A DNA stretch of 64,000 nucleotides from an uncultured Methanoregula sp. (GTDB lineage Archaea > Halobacteriota > Methanomicrobia > Methanomicrobiales > Methanospirillaceae), in assembly GCF_963667735.1 (NCBI RefSeq), contig NZ_OY763919.1:744001-808000 (forward strand), read 5' to 3'. Below the pieces are notes generated by a model. The model was not told the DNA's origin. It saw only the letters and a program-made list of their open reading frames with translations, and did no database searches. Shown here one piece after another: positions 53,197-62,845 of this stretch (within the stretch, counting starts at the first letter, position 1; each line of letters begins with the position of its first letter). A program made the position numbers and the translations under genes.

Positions 53197-54243
53197 TTAT
53201 CCCAGCCACCCGGCGACGATAACAAGTCCGATTGCAAGCATGGCAAGCCCGATGAGCATCCGGAGAAGCCGTTTATTGCCCGTTCTCCAGTTGTCCAGGC
53301 GTTCCGGTGAAAACCCGTAACCCGCAAGCAGAACCACGAGGGCCAGCGGCAGGATGAAGATCACATTGTAAAGGACGAGATAGGGCAGCCCGGCGAGCAG
53401 GGTGAGGCTGCGTCCCATGAGCCCGAGGATGCTGATGTAGATGCCCCCGGTGCAGGAGAACCCGAAGAGCCCTGCAAGAATGCCTAGGATGAAGGCCGCC
53501 GGAACAGACATCTTCTGGATATAGCGCCCGATGATGCCTTTTCGGGATTCGGGAACCGAGAGCAGGAATGTCTCCCGGTTCCTGAGAACATCCAGGAGGG
53601 TTACAAGACCCAGCACGATCGCTATTGCAGCACCGACGAGCGAGAAGATCCGGGAAAAGCCGGAGAAGGCGATTGCCGAGAAGAGCCCGATCCCAAGCAG
53701 CAGGTGGAAAGAGAAGATCGCAGCAATATACGAACTGCCGACCAGCAGGATCCGGCGCCGGTCCCCGGCTGCCGCAAGAGACAGGAGCAGGAAGACAAGG
53801 ATGGCAAATGCACAGGGATTGATGCTGTCAACCAGTGCAGAGAGAACAACCACGGGGAGGGTCAGCGAGGTCATTCCGGCCTGGCCGTCAGGAATAAAAC
53901 TTTGTGGCAGAAGGGATTCCGTGCCATCGGATGCAGACAACCGCGTCCTCTCGGCAAGGATACACTCCTCAAGATGTTCCCTGATTTCGATATCCCCGAG
54001 AAGGGCGCGGTTCCCGATAATGATGAGCGGGATGCCGGCATTGCCGAGATTGAACTTTTGGGCTGCAGCGGAAAAATTCTGCTGGTTTGAGACATTGGTG
54101 TAGATCTCCAGCATCTCAACATGGAAATCCGGGTATTTATCCTGGAGGGCCGCAAGAACCGGCTTTACATTCTCGCAATGGCTGCAACCATCCCCGTAAA
54201 AATAACGGGCCGATATGGTTGCACCGGGGGATACATTACCCAT
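53197..54243 (-). CDS. Thioredoxin-CcdA fusion membrane protein
   Basis: The ATG at 54243 gives 348 residues: a thioredoxin-like domain (about 10-100) with CSHC (20-23), then a CcdA/DsbD-type six-helix module (about 125-345) with its two membrane cysteines at DSINPC (144) and GFSC (264). CcdA carries electrons from cytosolic thioredoxin to the outside. As annotated, the Trx domain has no signal peptide, which is odd for an extracytoplasmic domain. The reading frame is open upstream only to a stop at 54301-54303, just beyond an A9 slip site in the preceding gene. A -1 shift there would make a 500-residue protein with the signal anchor of that gene. Confidence 0.88.
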   Translation of the reverse strand: MGNVSPGATISARYFYGDGCSHCENVKPVLAALQDKYPDFHVEMLEIYTNVSNQQNFSAAAQKFNLGNAGIPLIIIGNRALLGDIEIREHLEECILAERTRLSASDGTESLLPQSFIPDGQAGMTSLTLPVVVLSALVDSINPCAFAILVFLLLSLAAAGDRRRILLVGSSYIAAIFSFHLLLGIGLFSAIAFSGFSRIFSLVGAAIAIVLGLVTLLDVLRNRETFLLSVPESRKGIIGRYIQKMSVPAAFILGILAGLFGFSCTGGIYISILGLMGRSLTLLAGLPYLVLYNVIFILPLALVVLLAGYGFSPERLDNWRTGNKRLLRMLIGLAMLAIGLVIVAGWLG

Positions 54244-54275
54244 CCGGGAAACAACGGGCCCGGTCGTCTCAGCGG

Positions 54276-54698
54276 TTACTGATGCTTTTTTTTTACCTGG
54301 TCAACAATTGCCTGTTCAAGCTTCCCGGGAATGTCAACTTCCCCGATGAGAACAACATCCCCAACGATCGCCTCGGGAACCCCGCTCCGGGAAACTTTCA
54401 GTTCACGGTTGAGCGTCGTGTAAACGGCATAGTTGGTCTCATTGTGCCAGGTTTCCAGGATGAGGAAGTTAACGGTTGGATATTTCTCCCGGAGGGATTG
54501 CACAAACGGCATAATTTTGTGGCAGTGGGGACATTCTTCCCCGTAAAAAAAGTATACGGTCACGTTGCCGCCGGGGCTGTTGACCGCAGTTGCCGGGGAA
54601 ACTGAGGATGGCGATGTTGCAGTGAAGACAAAGAACAGTGCGGTGCAGAGAACAATGGCACCAAACACTCCTGCGGCGATTTTGATGATTCTGTCCAT
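54276..54698 (-). CDS. Membrane-anchored thioredoxin-like protein
   Basis: The 140-residue protein has an N-terminal membrane anchor or signal (about 7-27) and a thioredoxin-like domain with ECPHC (Cys at about 56 and 59). A cis-Pro-like SGVPEAIV lies near 104-111. It would face the outside and act in thiol-disulfide exchange. It ends VKKKHQ, with the Lys codons written A9 then G, so the ribosome meets A-AAA-AAG in frame two codons before the stop. The Trx-CcdA gene follows in the -1 frame; together they act as one redox relay. Confidence 0.85.
   Translation of the reverse strand: MDRIIKIAAGVFGAIVLCTALFFVFTATSPSSVSPATAVNSPGGNVTVYFFYGEECPHCHKIMPFVQSLREKYPTVNFLILETWHNETNYAVYTTLNRELKVSRSGVPEAIVGDVVLIGEVDIPGKLEQAIVDQVKKKHQ
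54285..54294 (-). promoter_or_regulatory. Possible -1 frameshift site A-AAA-AAG
   Basis: On the - strand this reads nine A followed by G. In the frame of the anchored thioredoxin gene (GTA AAA AAA AAG CAT CAG TAA) it holds the heptamer A-AAA-AAG known from bacterial dnaX. A -1 slip continues in the frame of the Trx-CcdA gene, which is open from 54300 onward. No downstream hairpin was established. Confidence 0.5.
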
Positions 54699-54763
54699 AC
54701 GATAATGTCCTGTATTAATAGAGCCGGTTGCGGATTAAAAAATACCTGATGGTTCTATCTCCG

Positions 54764-55639
54764 TCATTTGAGCGAGATCATGGTACCTACGCCGTCATGG
54801 GTGAAGAGTTCCAGAATCAGGTTGTGCTCGATATTGCCGTTGATAACGTGGGAGAACGCTACGCCACTCTGTACGGCTTTCACGACAGAGTTCACTTTGG
54901 GGATCATTCCTTCGCCAATTGCCCCGGTTTTCTGCAGCTCGCCGGCTTCCGCGACCGTCAGTTTCCGGAAGACCTTCGTCCTTGCCTTGTCCATGACACC
55001 GTCAACATCGGTCATGTTGACAAGTTTGTAAGCCTTGAGCGCGATGGCTATATCCCCTGCTGCAGTATCGGCATTGATATTGAGGCTTCCCCCGAACTTG
55101 TCGATGGCAATGGGGGAGACGACCGGGATGTAATTCTTATCAAGGAGGGTATTGAGGAGGGTCGGATCGATCCATTCGATCTCCCCGACATGGCCGAGAT
55201 CAACCTCCTTCTGGATGCCCCCTACCTCGATCTTCTGGAGATCCATCTTCTTGGCAAGGATCAGGTTCCCGTCGCTGCCCGAGAGCCCGACACCCCGGGC
55301 CCCGCACTTGGCGATGAGAGAGACAATCCCCTTGTTGATCTTGCCGACAAGCACCATCTGGGCGATCTCGAGGGTCTCCTGGTCGGTCACCCGAAGGCCC
55401 CCGACAAAGACCGATTCCTTGCCCATCTGTTTCATCTTCTCGCTTATCTCGGGGCCTCCGCCATGGACAAGCACCACCCGGATCCCGACATAGTGCAGGA
55501 GCACGGCATCGCGGATGGCGTTTTCCAGTACAACCGGGTCGACCATCGCATGGCCGCCGAGTTTGATGACAATGGTCTTCCCGTGGAATTGCTGAATGTA
55601 CGGGAGGGCTTCCATAAGAACGTCTTCGCGTTTCATCAT
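54764..55639 (-). CDS. argB: Acetylglutamate kinase
   Basis: The enzyme phosphorylates N-acetylglutamate. The 291-residue protein shows the amino acid kinase signatures [10 protein letters not shown] (about 24-33), [20 protein letters not shown] (about 57-76) and [21 protein letters not shown] (about 182-202). It has the N-terminal length of arginine-sensitive forms. Its ATG overlaps the argJ stop by 4 bases, so it is translationally coupled in the argC-argJ-argB cluster. Confidence 0.97.
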   Translation of the reverse strand: MMKREDVLMEALPYIQQFHGKTIVIKLGGHAMVDPVVLENAIRDAVLLHYVGIRVVLVHGGGPEISEKMKQMGKESVFVGGLRVTDQETLEIAQMVLVGKINKGIVSLIAKCGARGVGLSGSDGNLILAKKMDLQKIEVGGIQKEVDLGHVGEIEWIDPTLLNTLLDKNYIPVVSPIAIDKFGGSLNINADTAAGDIAIALKAYKLVNMTDVDGVMDKARTKVFRKLTVAEAGELQKTGAIGEGMIPKVNSVVKAVQSGVAFSHVINGNIEHNLILELFTHDGVGTMISLK

Positions 55640-56793
55640 GTGGTGTACCTTCCGTTGATCTCAACATAGCGCTCGGTCAGGTCGCAGCCCCAGGCGGTTG
55701 CTTCTTCTTTCCCTGCTGCAAGATCGAGGATGAAGATTACGGTCTTGCTGTTCATGGCCTCTTTTGCTTTCTTGAGATCGGCAATGATCTCGCCGGATTT
55801 GACCAGCGGGTAACGATTCTTCCCGTCGCTTATCCAGAGAGAGACTGCATTGGGATCGAACTTCACCCGGGCGCGTCCTGCTGCGGCAACAACCCTTCCC
55901 CAGTTGGGATCTTCCCCATAAACTGCGGTTTTCACCAAGGGCGACTCGATCACTGTCCGGGCAACTTTTGCGGCATCCGATTCCTTTGCTGCTCCCGTAA
56001 CCCGGACTTCGAGGAGCTTTGTTGCTCCTTCACCATCGGCAGCAATCTGTTTTGCAAGGGAGCGGCAGCACTCCTCGAGCGCTGCGGAGAACTCCTCTTC
56101 ATTGACCCGGCCGGATTCCCCGGTGGCCGTGCAGAGCGCGATATCATTGGTGCTCGTGTCCCCGTCAACCACGACCCGGTTGAAGGACCGCTTTGTCGCA
56201 AGCTTGAGCGACTCCTTGAGCTGCTTTGCCCCGATCTCTGCATCGGTGTAGATGAACGCAAGCATGGTGCCCATGTTCGGGGCGATCATACCGCTTCCCT
56301 TGCAGATCCCCGCAACCGTGAAGGTCTCCCGTTCAACCAGGGCGTGCTTCGGGTACGTATCCGTTGTCATGATCGCGTTGGCCGCGAGGGTCTCGGCATC
56401 CCCGGTGGAGTCGAGTTTCGGCGCAACGGCGATACACTGCTTCCGGATGAGGGGAAGATCCAGGTACCTGCCGATAACGCCGGTGCTCGCCACGCCAATA
56501 TGTTCCGGCTCAACCCCGAGGGCCGAACTGGCGTACTCGGTCATCACGACCGCATCCTCGTACCCCTTCTGCCCGGTATAGGCATTGGCACACCCGCTGT
56601 TAACGACGACCGCGTCCAGTTTCCCTTTCCGGATCTGGGTACGCATAAGCTGGATGGGCGCAGCCTTGACCAGGTTTTCTGTGAATACGCCGGCCGCTGT
56701 CCCGCTTGCGCGGATGAGCGCAAGGCCGAACTTTCCTTCCTTTATCCCGCTGGCAGTCACTCCCTCGACCGCACAGATGCTTCGTTTCTTCAT
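55636..56793 (-). CDS. argJ: Ornithine acetyltransferase ArgJ
   Basis: ArgJ transfers acetyl from N-acetylornithine to glutamate, recycling the acetyl group; it may also make acetylglutamate from acetyl-CoA. The 385-residue precursor self-cleaves before Thr: here [12 protein letters not shown] (about 176-187), where Gly instead of the more common Ala precedes the nucleophile. [19 protein letters not shown] (about 203-221) is the other signature. It lies 113 bases downstream of argC and overlaps argB. Confidence 0.96.
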   Translation of the reverse strand: MKKRSICAVEGVTASGIKEGKFGLALIRASGTAAGVFTENLVKAAPIQLMRTQIRKGKLDAVVVNSGCANAYTGQKGYEDAVVMTEYASSALGVEPEHIGVASTGVIGRYLDLPLIRKQCIAVAPKLDSTGDAETLAANAIMTTDTYPKHALVERETFTVAGICKGSGMIAPNMGTMLAFIYTDAEIGAKQLKESLKLATKRSFNRVVVDGDTSTNDIALCTATGESGRVNEEEFSAALEECCRSLAKQIAADGEGATKLLEVRVTGAAKESDAAKVARTVIESPLVKTAVYGEDPNWGRVVAAAGRARVKFDPNAVSLWISDGKNRYPLVKSGEIIADLKKAKEAMNSKTVIFILDLAAGKEEATAWGCDLTERYVEINGRYTT

Positions 56794-56906
56794 TGCTTGT
56801 CAGCTCCTTTGTTTATCGTGAATGATGATCCGATTGTGTTGATATTGTAAGCCCGATAGGTTACCGGGTTTTCTGTCATGGCTTCCCCGACGAGCAGGAG
56901 TGCCGT

Positions 56907-57893
56907 CTAGGGGAGCATCCCCGGATGCATGAGGCCGTCCTGTTCCTTGAAGCCGCACATCAGGTTCATATTCTGGATGGCCTGGCCGCTCGCCCCTTTC
57001 ACCAGGTTGTCGATGGCAGATACTGCCACGATACGCCGGCCCTCGCTCTCGACCAGGATATCGCAGAAGTTGCTCCCCCTTACTGCTGACAGGCTGGGCT
57101 TCTGGAGCCGGACAAAGTATTCTCCCTTGTAGTAATCGTTGTAGATCTTCTCCACTTCTTTCTGCTCTAAGGGTTCATTGAGCAGAATGTGTGCGGTGGT
57201 CAGGATGCCCCGGTTGACCGGGACAAGGTGCGGCGTGAAGTAACAGTTCGCTTTTGATCCGAGATGGGCAAGCTCCTGTTTCATCTCGGCCAGGTGCCGA
57301 TGGGTGGTCAGCTTGTACGGCCCTACATTATCCCCGACATTGGGGTAATGCGTTGTCGCAGACGGATTGTCACCTGCACCGCTCACACCGGTTTTGGAAT
57401 CATAGATTACCGTATGCGCATACTTCGCAAGGGGGGCAGCGGCAAGCGTTGCACCGGTAGGGAAGCAGCCGGGGTTTGAGACGAATTTTGCCCCGATACA
57501 ATCTTTGCGGTGGATCTCGGGGATGCCATAGGGTGCGGGGAAGTAGTCGGTGTGGGATACCCCGTACGTTTTTTCGTAAACATCCTTTGGCAGCCGGTAA
57601 TCCGCGCTCAGGTCAACCACTTTGATCCCCCGGGATAGCAGCTTGCCGGCATACTCCATGGCTGCAGTATGGGGAACGGCCAGAAAGGCGACATCCGCAT
57701 CGATGGCATCGATATCGGGATTCTCGAAATTAAGGCTGGTAAAACCTTTCAGCTGGGGATGGATCTGATCCAGGGGGGTTCCCGCAAGTTTGCGTGAAGT
57801 GGCGCAGACTACCTGTGCTGCAGAGTGGTGAACAAGGAGGCGAATCAGTTCACCACCGGCATAGCCGGAGGCCCCGATAATCGCAATTTTCAT
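56907..57893 (-). CDS. argC: N-acetyl-gamma-glutamyl-phosphate reductase
   Basis: This NADPH-dependent dehydrogenase is the third step of ornithine synthesis. The 328-residue protein has the N-terminal [17 protein letters not shown] (about 7-23) and the catalytic Cys in [19 protein letters not shown] (about 137-155). It is the first gene of argC-argJ-argB. An A/T-rich leader precedes the ATG. argD and argG/H are not in the window. Confidence 0.97.
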   Translation of the reverse strand: MKIAIIGASGYAGGELIRLLVHHSAAQVVCATSRKLAGTPLDQIHPQLKGFTSLNFENPDIDAIDADVAFLAVPHTAAMEYAGKLLSRGIKVVDLSADYRLPKDVYEKTYGVSHTDYFPAPYGIPEIHRKDCIGAKFVSNPGCFPTGATLAAAPLAKYAHTVIYDSKTGVSGAGDNPSATTHYPNVGDNVGPYKLTTHRHLAEMKQELAHLGSKANCYFTPHLVPVNRGILTTAHILLNEPLEQKEVEKIYNDYYKGEYFVRLQKPSLSAVRGSNFCDILVESEGRRIVAVSAIDNLVKGASGQAIQNMNLMCGFKEQDGLMHPGMLP

Positions 57894-57979
57894 AGAAGTG
57901 TTTCCGGTTGTGAAAATTTAATGCTTTTTAAGACGGGTGGATAATCCATCCGGTTTTTTAAAATTCGGGTATGCCGGTA

Positions 57980-58894
57980 TTACATCTGTTCGAGTTTCCG
58001 GGAATAGAGATTATACAGACGCTGGCCGAGCAGTTCTATCCGCTGGCGGTCCTCCAGGTTTTCAAGCAGATCCGAAGGCAGAGCATCCATGCCCCGGGAC
58101 GCACCGAGGTATGCCCCGCAGAGAAGTGCGATGGTGTCGGTATTCCCGCCCGTGTTGGCTGAAACCGTCAGGAGATCCGGGGGATGGGTGTACCGGCTGA
58201 TGAGGAAGAAGGCAATCGGAAGGGTCTGGAACACCGAGACATCGTTTCCAATCTTGAGCAGGGCAGTTTCGGTATCCATTCCGTCCCGTTCGAGCGTGAG
58301 GGCATTGCGGATCTTTCCCCCGAGGACTTCGTCCTCGACCTGGGCCTGTTCGACTGCCTGCCCGATAGGATCCGGTGTTTCATGAAGGGTATGGTAAAGG
58401 AGAGTGACAAACGTGGAGACAGCAGCATGGGCCGCCGGGTGTGTGTGCGTAACATTGCAGGCACGGACAGCCCTTTCCGATCCTTCGCTCAGGCCCGGAA
58501 AAGCCAGTGCAAAGGGAATGGATCCCGGAAGGCAACCGGATGTTGTGGATTTGACACCGGTTGCCTTGGCACCTCCCTTTGCAATATGTTCGCATACCGC
58601 TGAAACGGATCCATCCGGAAACCGGAGGGCGTTGCGCGAATACATCTCAGAGAGCGCTTCAGCATACCGCTCTTCATTATACTTGCCGTCGGCGAGAAGA
58701 GTGCCGGTCAGGAGCATCAGCTGCGTATCATCGGTAAACTGCCCCGGGTTCAGATTTTCATTAGGGTGACCTTTGTACGGGCGCCGGTACCCGTACTTCA
58801 TTTTATTGAGATTGGGTGCATTACTCTCGTTGGGCATACCGAGAGCATCCCCGATTGCAGCACCGAGAAGACATCCCTTGAATCTGCTGAGCAT
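57980..58894 (-). CDS. ADP-ribosylglycohydrolase family protein
   Basis: A 304-residue ARH/DraG-fold protein. The dinuclear Mg site is conserved: FTDDTQLM (about 53-60) and the C-terminal GGNTDTIALLCGAYLGA (about 250-266). The start MLSRFKGCLLGAAIGDALGMP is typical. Such enzymes remove ADP-ribose from proteins or act on related ADP-ribosyl compounds. No ADP-ribosyltransferase (e.g. DraT) is in the window, so the substrate is open. Confidence 0.9.
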   Translation of the reverse strand: MLSRFKGCLLGAAIGDALGMPNESNAPNLNKMKYGYRRPYKGHPNENLNPGQFTDDTQLMLLTGTLLADGKYNEERYAEALSEMYSRNALRFPDGSVSAVCEHIAKGGAKATGVKSTTSGCLPGSIPFALAFPGLSEGSERAVRACNVTHTHPAAHAAVSTFVTLLYHTLHETPDPIGQAVEQAQVEDEVLGGKIRNALTLERDGMDTETALLKIGNDVSVFQTLPIAFFLISRYTHPPDLLTVSANTGGNTDTIALLCGAYLGASRGMDALPSDLLENLEDRQRIELLGQRLYNLYSRKLEQM

Positions 58895-59061
58895 TGATCT
58901 TATATTGAAAAACCCGGATAATTAACCCTTCTTATATCCGTTTTTCCAAGGATTTGATACCTCTATCATGCAGAAATCTATCACGATTCTACACGATATC
59001 AGAAAGTTTTAAGTTGTGTCACTCCAATTCTTCCTTCATCAAAACAAAAATTCAAATATTA

Positions 59062-59087
59062 ATTCTACATGATTAATTATGTAGAAT
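59062..59087 (+). promoter_or_regulatory. Operator-like palindrome in the acsA promoter
   Basis: A perfect 9-base inverted repeat, ATTCTACAT (59062-59070) and ATGTAGAAT (59079-59087), with an 8-base AT spacer, lies immediately before the AGGAG ribosome site of acsA. A TATA-like AAATATTAA (about 59054-59062) sits just upstream, so the palindrome covers the region from TATA to transcription start, a place where repressors act. A matching half-site ATTCTACA is at 58986-58993. Confidence 0.6.
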
Positions 59088-59097
59088 AGGAGCGTGT

Positions 59098-60996
59098 ATG
59101 ACAGACGACTTTGATGTCAAACTGGTGGAGAGCACCGTCCGCTATACTCCCGACTCATCCTATAAACGGAACTCCTGGGTGGGGGATTACGAGAAAGCAT
59201 ACCGGGACTTCGTTGCGGATCCCGATGCATTCTGGGACAGGATCGCCCGTGATCTGGACTGGATGAAACCGTATGACAAGGTAAAAGAGTGGAAATACCC
59301 TTACGCACAATGGTTCGTCAATGCAAAACTGAACATTACCGCCAACTGCCTTGACCGCCATGTTAAGGGAGACCGGCGCAACAAAGTAGCACTGATCTGG
59401 CGGGGGGAAGACGGAAAAGAGCGGGTCTTCACGTACCAGAAACTGCTCACGGAAGTTATGCGGTTTGCATCCGGGCTGAAAAAAATCGGGGTGCAGAAGG
59501 GAGACCGGGTCTGTATCTATATGCCGATGGTACCGGAGCAGATCATCGCTATGCTGGCATGTGCCCGGATCGGGGCGGTTCACAGCGTGGTATTTGCCGG
59601 TTTCGGCGTGACTGCACTGAACATGAGGATTCGTGAAGCCGCGGCCAAGATCGTCATCACAGCCGATATCTCAATCCGCCGGGGCAAGGCCATCCCGCTC
59701 ATCACCACGGTCCAGGAATCGATCCTGAATGCCCCCAGCGTTGAACACCTCATCATTTTGAGAAGGCGCCGGGAGCCGCCGGTGGATATCCGGCCGGACT
59801 TCGAGATCGATTTCTACGGGCTCATGGAAGACGGGGCTGCATCCTGTCCCCCCGAGGTCATGGATGCCGAGGACCCGCTCTTCATGCTCTACACGAGCGG
59901 ATCGACCGGGACACCGAAAGGTATCGTCCATACCTGTGCAGGATATATGGTCGGGACATACTACACCACAAAATACGTCTTCGACATCAAGGAGAACGAC
60001 ATCTACTGGTGCACTGCAGACCCGGGATGGATCACCGGCCACAGCTATATCGTGTATGGTCCGCTGACCGCAGGTGCCACCGTATTCATCACCGAGATGA
60101 CACCGGACTTTCCGGATCCGGGAATCTGGTGGAAACTCATCGAGGAGCAGAAGATCAATATCTTCTACACGGCCCCGACTGCGATTCGGATGTTCATGAA
60201 GATGGGCGAGGAATGGCCGGATAAATATGACCTGAGTTCACTGAGAATCATCGGATCTGTCGGGGAACCCCTGAATCCGGAAGCCTTCGTCTGGTACCAC
60301 CATGCGATCGGAAAAGACCGGTGCCCGATAGTTGATACCTGGTGGCAGACCGAGACCGGCATGCAGATGATCACCACCATGGTCGGGGAGCCGATGCGTC
60401 CGGGTTTTGCCGGAAAACCAATTCCCGGCGTAGTCGCCGATGTCGTGGACAAGGATGGAAAGCCGGTACAGTCCGGAACCGGAGGATTCCTGGCAATAAT
60501 GGAGCCCTGGCCTGCAATGTTCCGCACGGTATACAACAACGATGAGAGGTACCGGAAATACTGGTACACCATCAACGGCATGTATGCTGCAGGGGATCTT
60601 GCGGTCAAAGGCAAGGACGGGTACATCATGGTGCTGGGCAGGGCCGACGACATCATCATTGTCTCAGGGCACAACATCGGCACCGCTGAAGTGGAAAGCG
60701 CACTCGTCTCGCACCAGTCGGTAGCTGAAGCGGCCGTGATCGGAAAACCGGATCCCATGAAAGGCAACTCAATCAAAGCTTTCGTCATCCTCCGGCATGA
60801 TTATAAGCCCAGTGAAAAACTCACCCACGACCTGATCTACCATGTACGCATGACACTCGGGCCGATCGCTGTTCCGCATGAGATCGAGTTTGTCGATAAA
60901 CTGCCCAAGACCCGCAGCGGCAAGATCATGCGCAGGGTACTGAAGGCAAAAGAGATGGGCATCGACCCGGGGGACATCTCCACCCTGGAGGAATAA
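59098..60996 (+). CDS. acsA: Acetyl-CoA synthetase, AMP-forming
   Basis: AcsA activates acetate with ATP and CoA to acetyl-CoA for biosynthesis. The 632-residue protein has the AMP-binding motif YTSGSTGTPKG (about 264-274), the core WWQTETG (about 415-421), AGDLAVKGKDGYIMVLGRADD (about 500-520) and the C-terminal acetylation-site Lys in PKTRSGKIMRR (about 603-613). The start ATG follows AGGAG by 6 bases. The acetate transporter gene lies 71 bases downstream, and a palindromic operator precedes the gene. Confidence 0.96.
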   Translation: MTDDFDVKLVESTVRYTPDSSYKRNSWVGDYEKAYRDFVADPDAFWDRIARDLDWMKPYDKVKEWKYPYAQWFVNAKLNITANCLDRHVKGDRRNKVALIWRGEDGKERVFTYQKLLTEVMRFASGLKKIGVQKGDRVCIYMPMVPEQIIAMLACARIGAVHSVVFAGFGVTALNMRIREAAAKIVITADISIRRGKAIPLITTVQESILNAPSVEHLIILRRRREPPVDIRPDFEIDFYGLMEDGAASCPPEVMDAEDPLFMLYTSGSTGTPKGIVHTCAGYMVGTYYTTKYVFDIKENDIYWCTADPGWITGHSYIVYGPLTAGATVFITEMTPDFPDPGIWWKLIEEQKINIFYTAPTAIRMFMKMGEEWPDKYDLSSLRIIGSVGEPLNPEAFVWYHHAIGKDRCPIVDTWWQTETGMQMITTMVGEPMRPGFAGKPIPGVVADVVDKDGKPVQSGTGGFLAIMEPWPAMFRTVYNNDERYRKYWYTINGMYAAGDLAVKGKDGYIMVLGRADDIIIVSGHNIGTAEVESALVSHQSVAEAAVIGKPDPMKGNSIKAFVILRHDYKPSEKLTHDLIYHVRMTLGPIAVPHEIEFVDKLPKTRSGKIMRRVLKAKEMGIDPGDISTLEE

Positions 60997-61067
60997 CCCC
61001 GCAAAAATTTTTATAGTGAGAAAAGAATGTGCACTCATCAATTATTTCACAAAAAAGGAAGGGACTT

Positions 61068-61661
61068 ATGACACAGGAAACCAAAACCGAAGGACTTCTG
61101 GTAAAAAACCTTGATGTGACCGCAAACCCGGCCCCGCTCGGACTGATCGCATTCGGCATGACAACCGTGCTCCTGAACCTGCACAATGCAGGATTCTTTG
61201 CACTGGGATCCATGATCCTTGCCATGGGAATCTTCTATGGCGGACTGGCCCAGGTCATAGCCGGTATCGAGGAGTGGAAGAAGAACAACACATTCGGGGC
61301 AACGGCCTTTACTTCGTACGGCCTGTTCTGGATGACCCTTGTTGCCCTTCTCATCCTGCCCAAGCTCGGTCTTGCGGATGCTACCAGTGCAACGGGCATG
61401 GCAGCGTATCTGTTCATGTGGGGATTGTTCACCGCAATCATGTTCATCGGGACCCTCAAGGCAAACAGGGCACTCCAGTTCGTATTCGCAACGCTTGCGA
61501 TCCTGTTCTTCCTGCTCGCACTCGGGGATTTCACCGGCAACGGGACGATCACGGTTATCGCGGGTTACGAAGGAATCATCTGCGGGTTCTCAGCGATCTA
61601 CGCTGGCCTTGCGCAGGTGCTCAACGAGATGTACAAGAAAACGGTTGCACCGCTCGGGTAA
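61068..61661 (+). CDS. GPR1/FUN34/YaaH family acetate transporter
   Basis: A 197-residue, six-helix membrane protein. The family signature [18 protein letters not shown] (about 18-35) is complete, and [13 protein letters not shown] is the second conserved stretch. YaaH (SatP) members take up acetate and succinate. The ATG at 61068 follows AAGGAAGGG; an upstream ATG at 61029 lies before that site. Placement after acsA points to acetate uptake coupled with activation. Confidence 0.92.
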   Translation: MTQETKTEGLLVKNLDVTANPAPLGLIAFGMTTVLLNLHNAGFFALGSMILAMGIFYGGLAQVIAGIEEWKKNNTFGATAFTSYGLFWMTLVALLILPKLGLADATSATGMAAYLFMWGLFTAIMFIGTLKANRALQFVFATLAILFFLLALGDFTGNGTITVIAGYEGIICGFSAIYAGLAQVLNEMYKKTVAPLG

Positions 61662-61725
61662 CCGCTGGTGGCAGAGATCCACTCACTTATTCTTTCTTCT
61701 TTATTGCCGGGGGAAAACCGGAACA

Positions 61726-62823
61726 TTACTGATGAATCCGCTTGCGCTGGGCCATCCGGTATCCGGAAATGACCTGGACTGAGGGCCCGAAGGCCCTGTC
61801 GAGATCGGCATCGCCGGAATCGATGTAGAGTTCGGGAGTATCCCTCAGCTTGTGCGGGGTTGCAACAAGGATGATATTCCTGATCCCCACACGCCGGACC
61901 AGACCAGCGCTGATCTGCTGGTTTCCCCTGCCGAGGATGAAACCCTGCGCACCGATGGGGCTTACGATAATCCGGACTTCTGTCTCATGCCGGACAAGAT
62001 CGATGAGGGTCTTCTCATCAGCATCAGCGGCGACCAGCTTCCCGTTCCGGATGGCATCGACACCGAGCAGGGTTTTTTTAACCCCGAGCAGGCGGGCTAT
62101 TGCTTCGGTAGTTGTCCCCGCTCCCAGGATGTAGAGCATATCCGGCAGGATCACTTCCTGCATGAACCGGGCAATCTCCTGCTTGGCCCGTTCCTCATCC
62201 GGCTCCTCATAGACCTGTTTTGAGATCTGGACTTTTCCGGCAACTGCCGGAGTCCGGGCAATGCCGAAGATCCGGGTCTTCAGGGTACCGGACCGGTATG
62301 CTTCTTCATCCACGTCCAGGATCTCTGAGTCCCGGATATGGCGCGGGTCGTATTCCCGTACAAGTTCCGCTGCCGTTTTCGGATCAATGGCAAAGACCGC
62401 GGAGTACATCTTGACTCCCGCAGGGATCCCGAGCATCGGAACATCCCGGCCCACAATCCCGAAGATATCCCGGGCAGTGCCATCGCCCCCGCAGAAAAGG
62501 ATCAGATCAACGTCTGCCCCAATGAGCCGGTGGGCTGCCGCTATTGTATCGCGGGCGCCGGTTTCGTCCGGGCTGGTGTATACAACCTCATAATCCCGGC
62601 AACCGGCCTCCCGCAGAATCTCTTCTCCCATTGCACCGGAACAGGTGATAAAATGCAGATCGCTCTCGTGTGAAAGAGCTTCAAGGGTGAGGCGTGCACG
62701 GTCTTTTGCCCCCGGAACCGCCCCGCGCCTGCGGGCTTCTTCGACATTGCCATCGGTCCCTTTCAACCCCACCGATCCGCCCATGCCGGCAACCGGGTTG
62801 ACGATGAGACCGATTCGTTTCAT
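61726..62823 (-). CDS. ATP-NAD kinase family protein (COG3199)
   Basis: A 365-residue protein of the NAD-kinase/diacylglycerol-kinase-like superfamily. The N terminus MKRIGLIVNPVAGMGGSVGLKG and the nucleotide motif LILFCGGDGTARDIFGIVG (about 107-125, GGDGT) are clear, followed by PAGVKMYSAVFA. COG3199 members are common in methanogens, with an unproved role that may be NAD or another phosphorylation. It is separated from trpB2 by 22 bases on the same strand. Confidence 0.85.
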   Translation of the reverse strand: MKRIGLIVNPVAGMGGSVGLKGTDGNVEEARRRGAVPGAKDRARLTLEALSHESDLHFITCSGAMGEEILREAGCRDYEVVYTSPDETGARDTIAAAHRLIGADVDLILFCGGDGTARDIFGIVGRDVPMLGIPAGVKMYSAVFAIDPKTAAELVREYDPRHIRDSEILDVDEEAYRSGTLKTRIFGIARTPAVAGKVQISKQVYEEPDEERAKQEIARFMQEVILPDMLYILGAGTTTEAIARLLGVKKTLLGVDAIRNGKLVAADADEKTLIDLVRHETEVRIIVSPIGAQGFILGRGNQQISAGLVRRVGIRNIILVATPHKLRDTPELYIDSGDADLDRAFGPSVQVISGYRMAQRKRIHQ

Positions 62824-62845
62824 AAAAAGAGATAGGGGACGGGAT

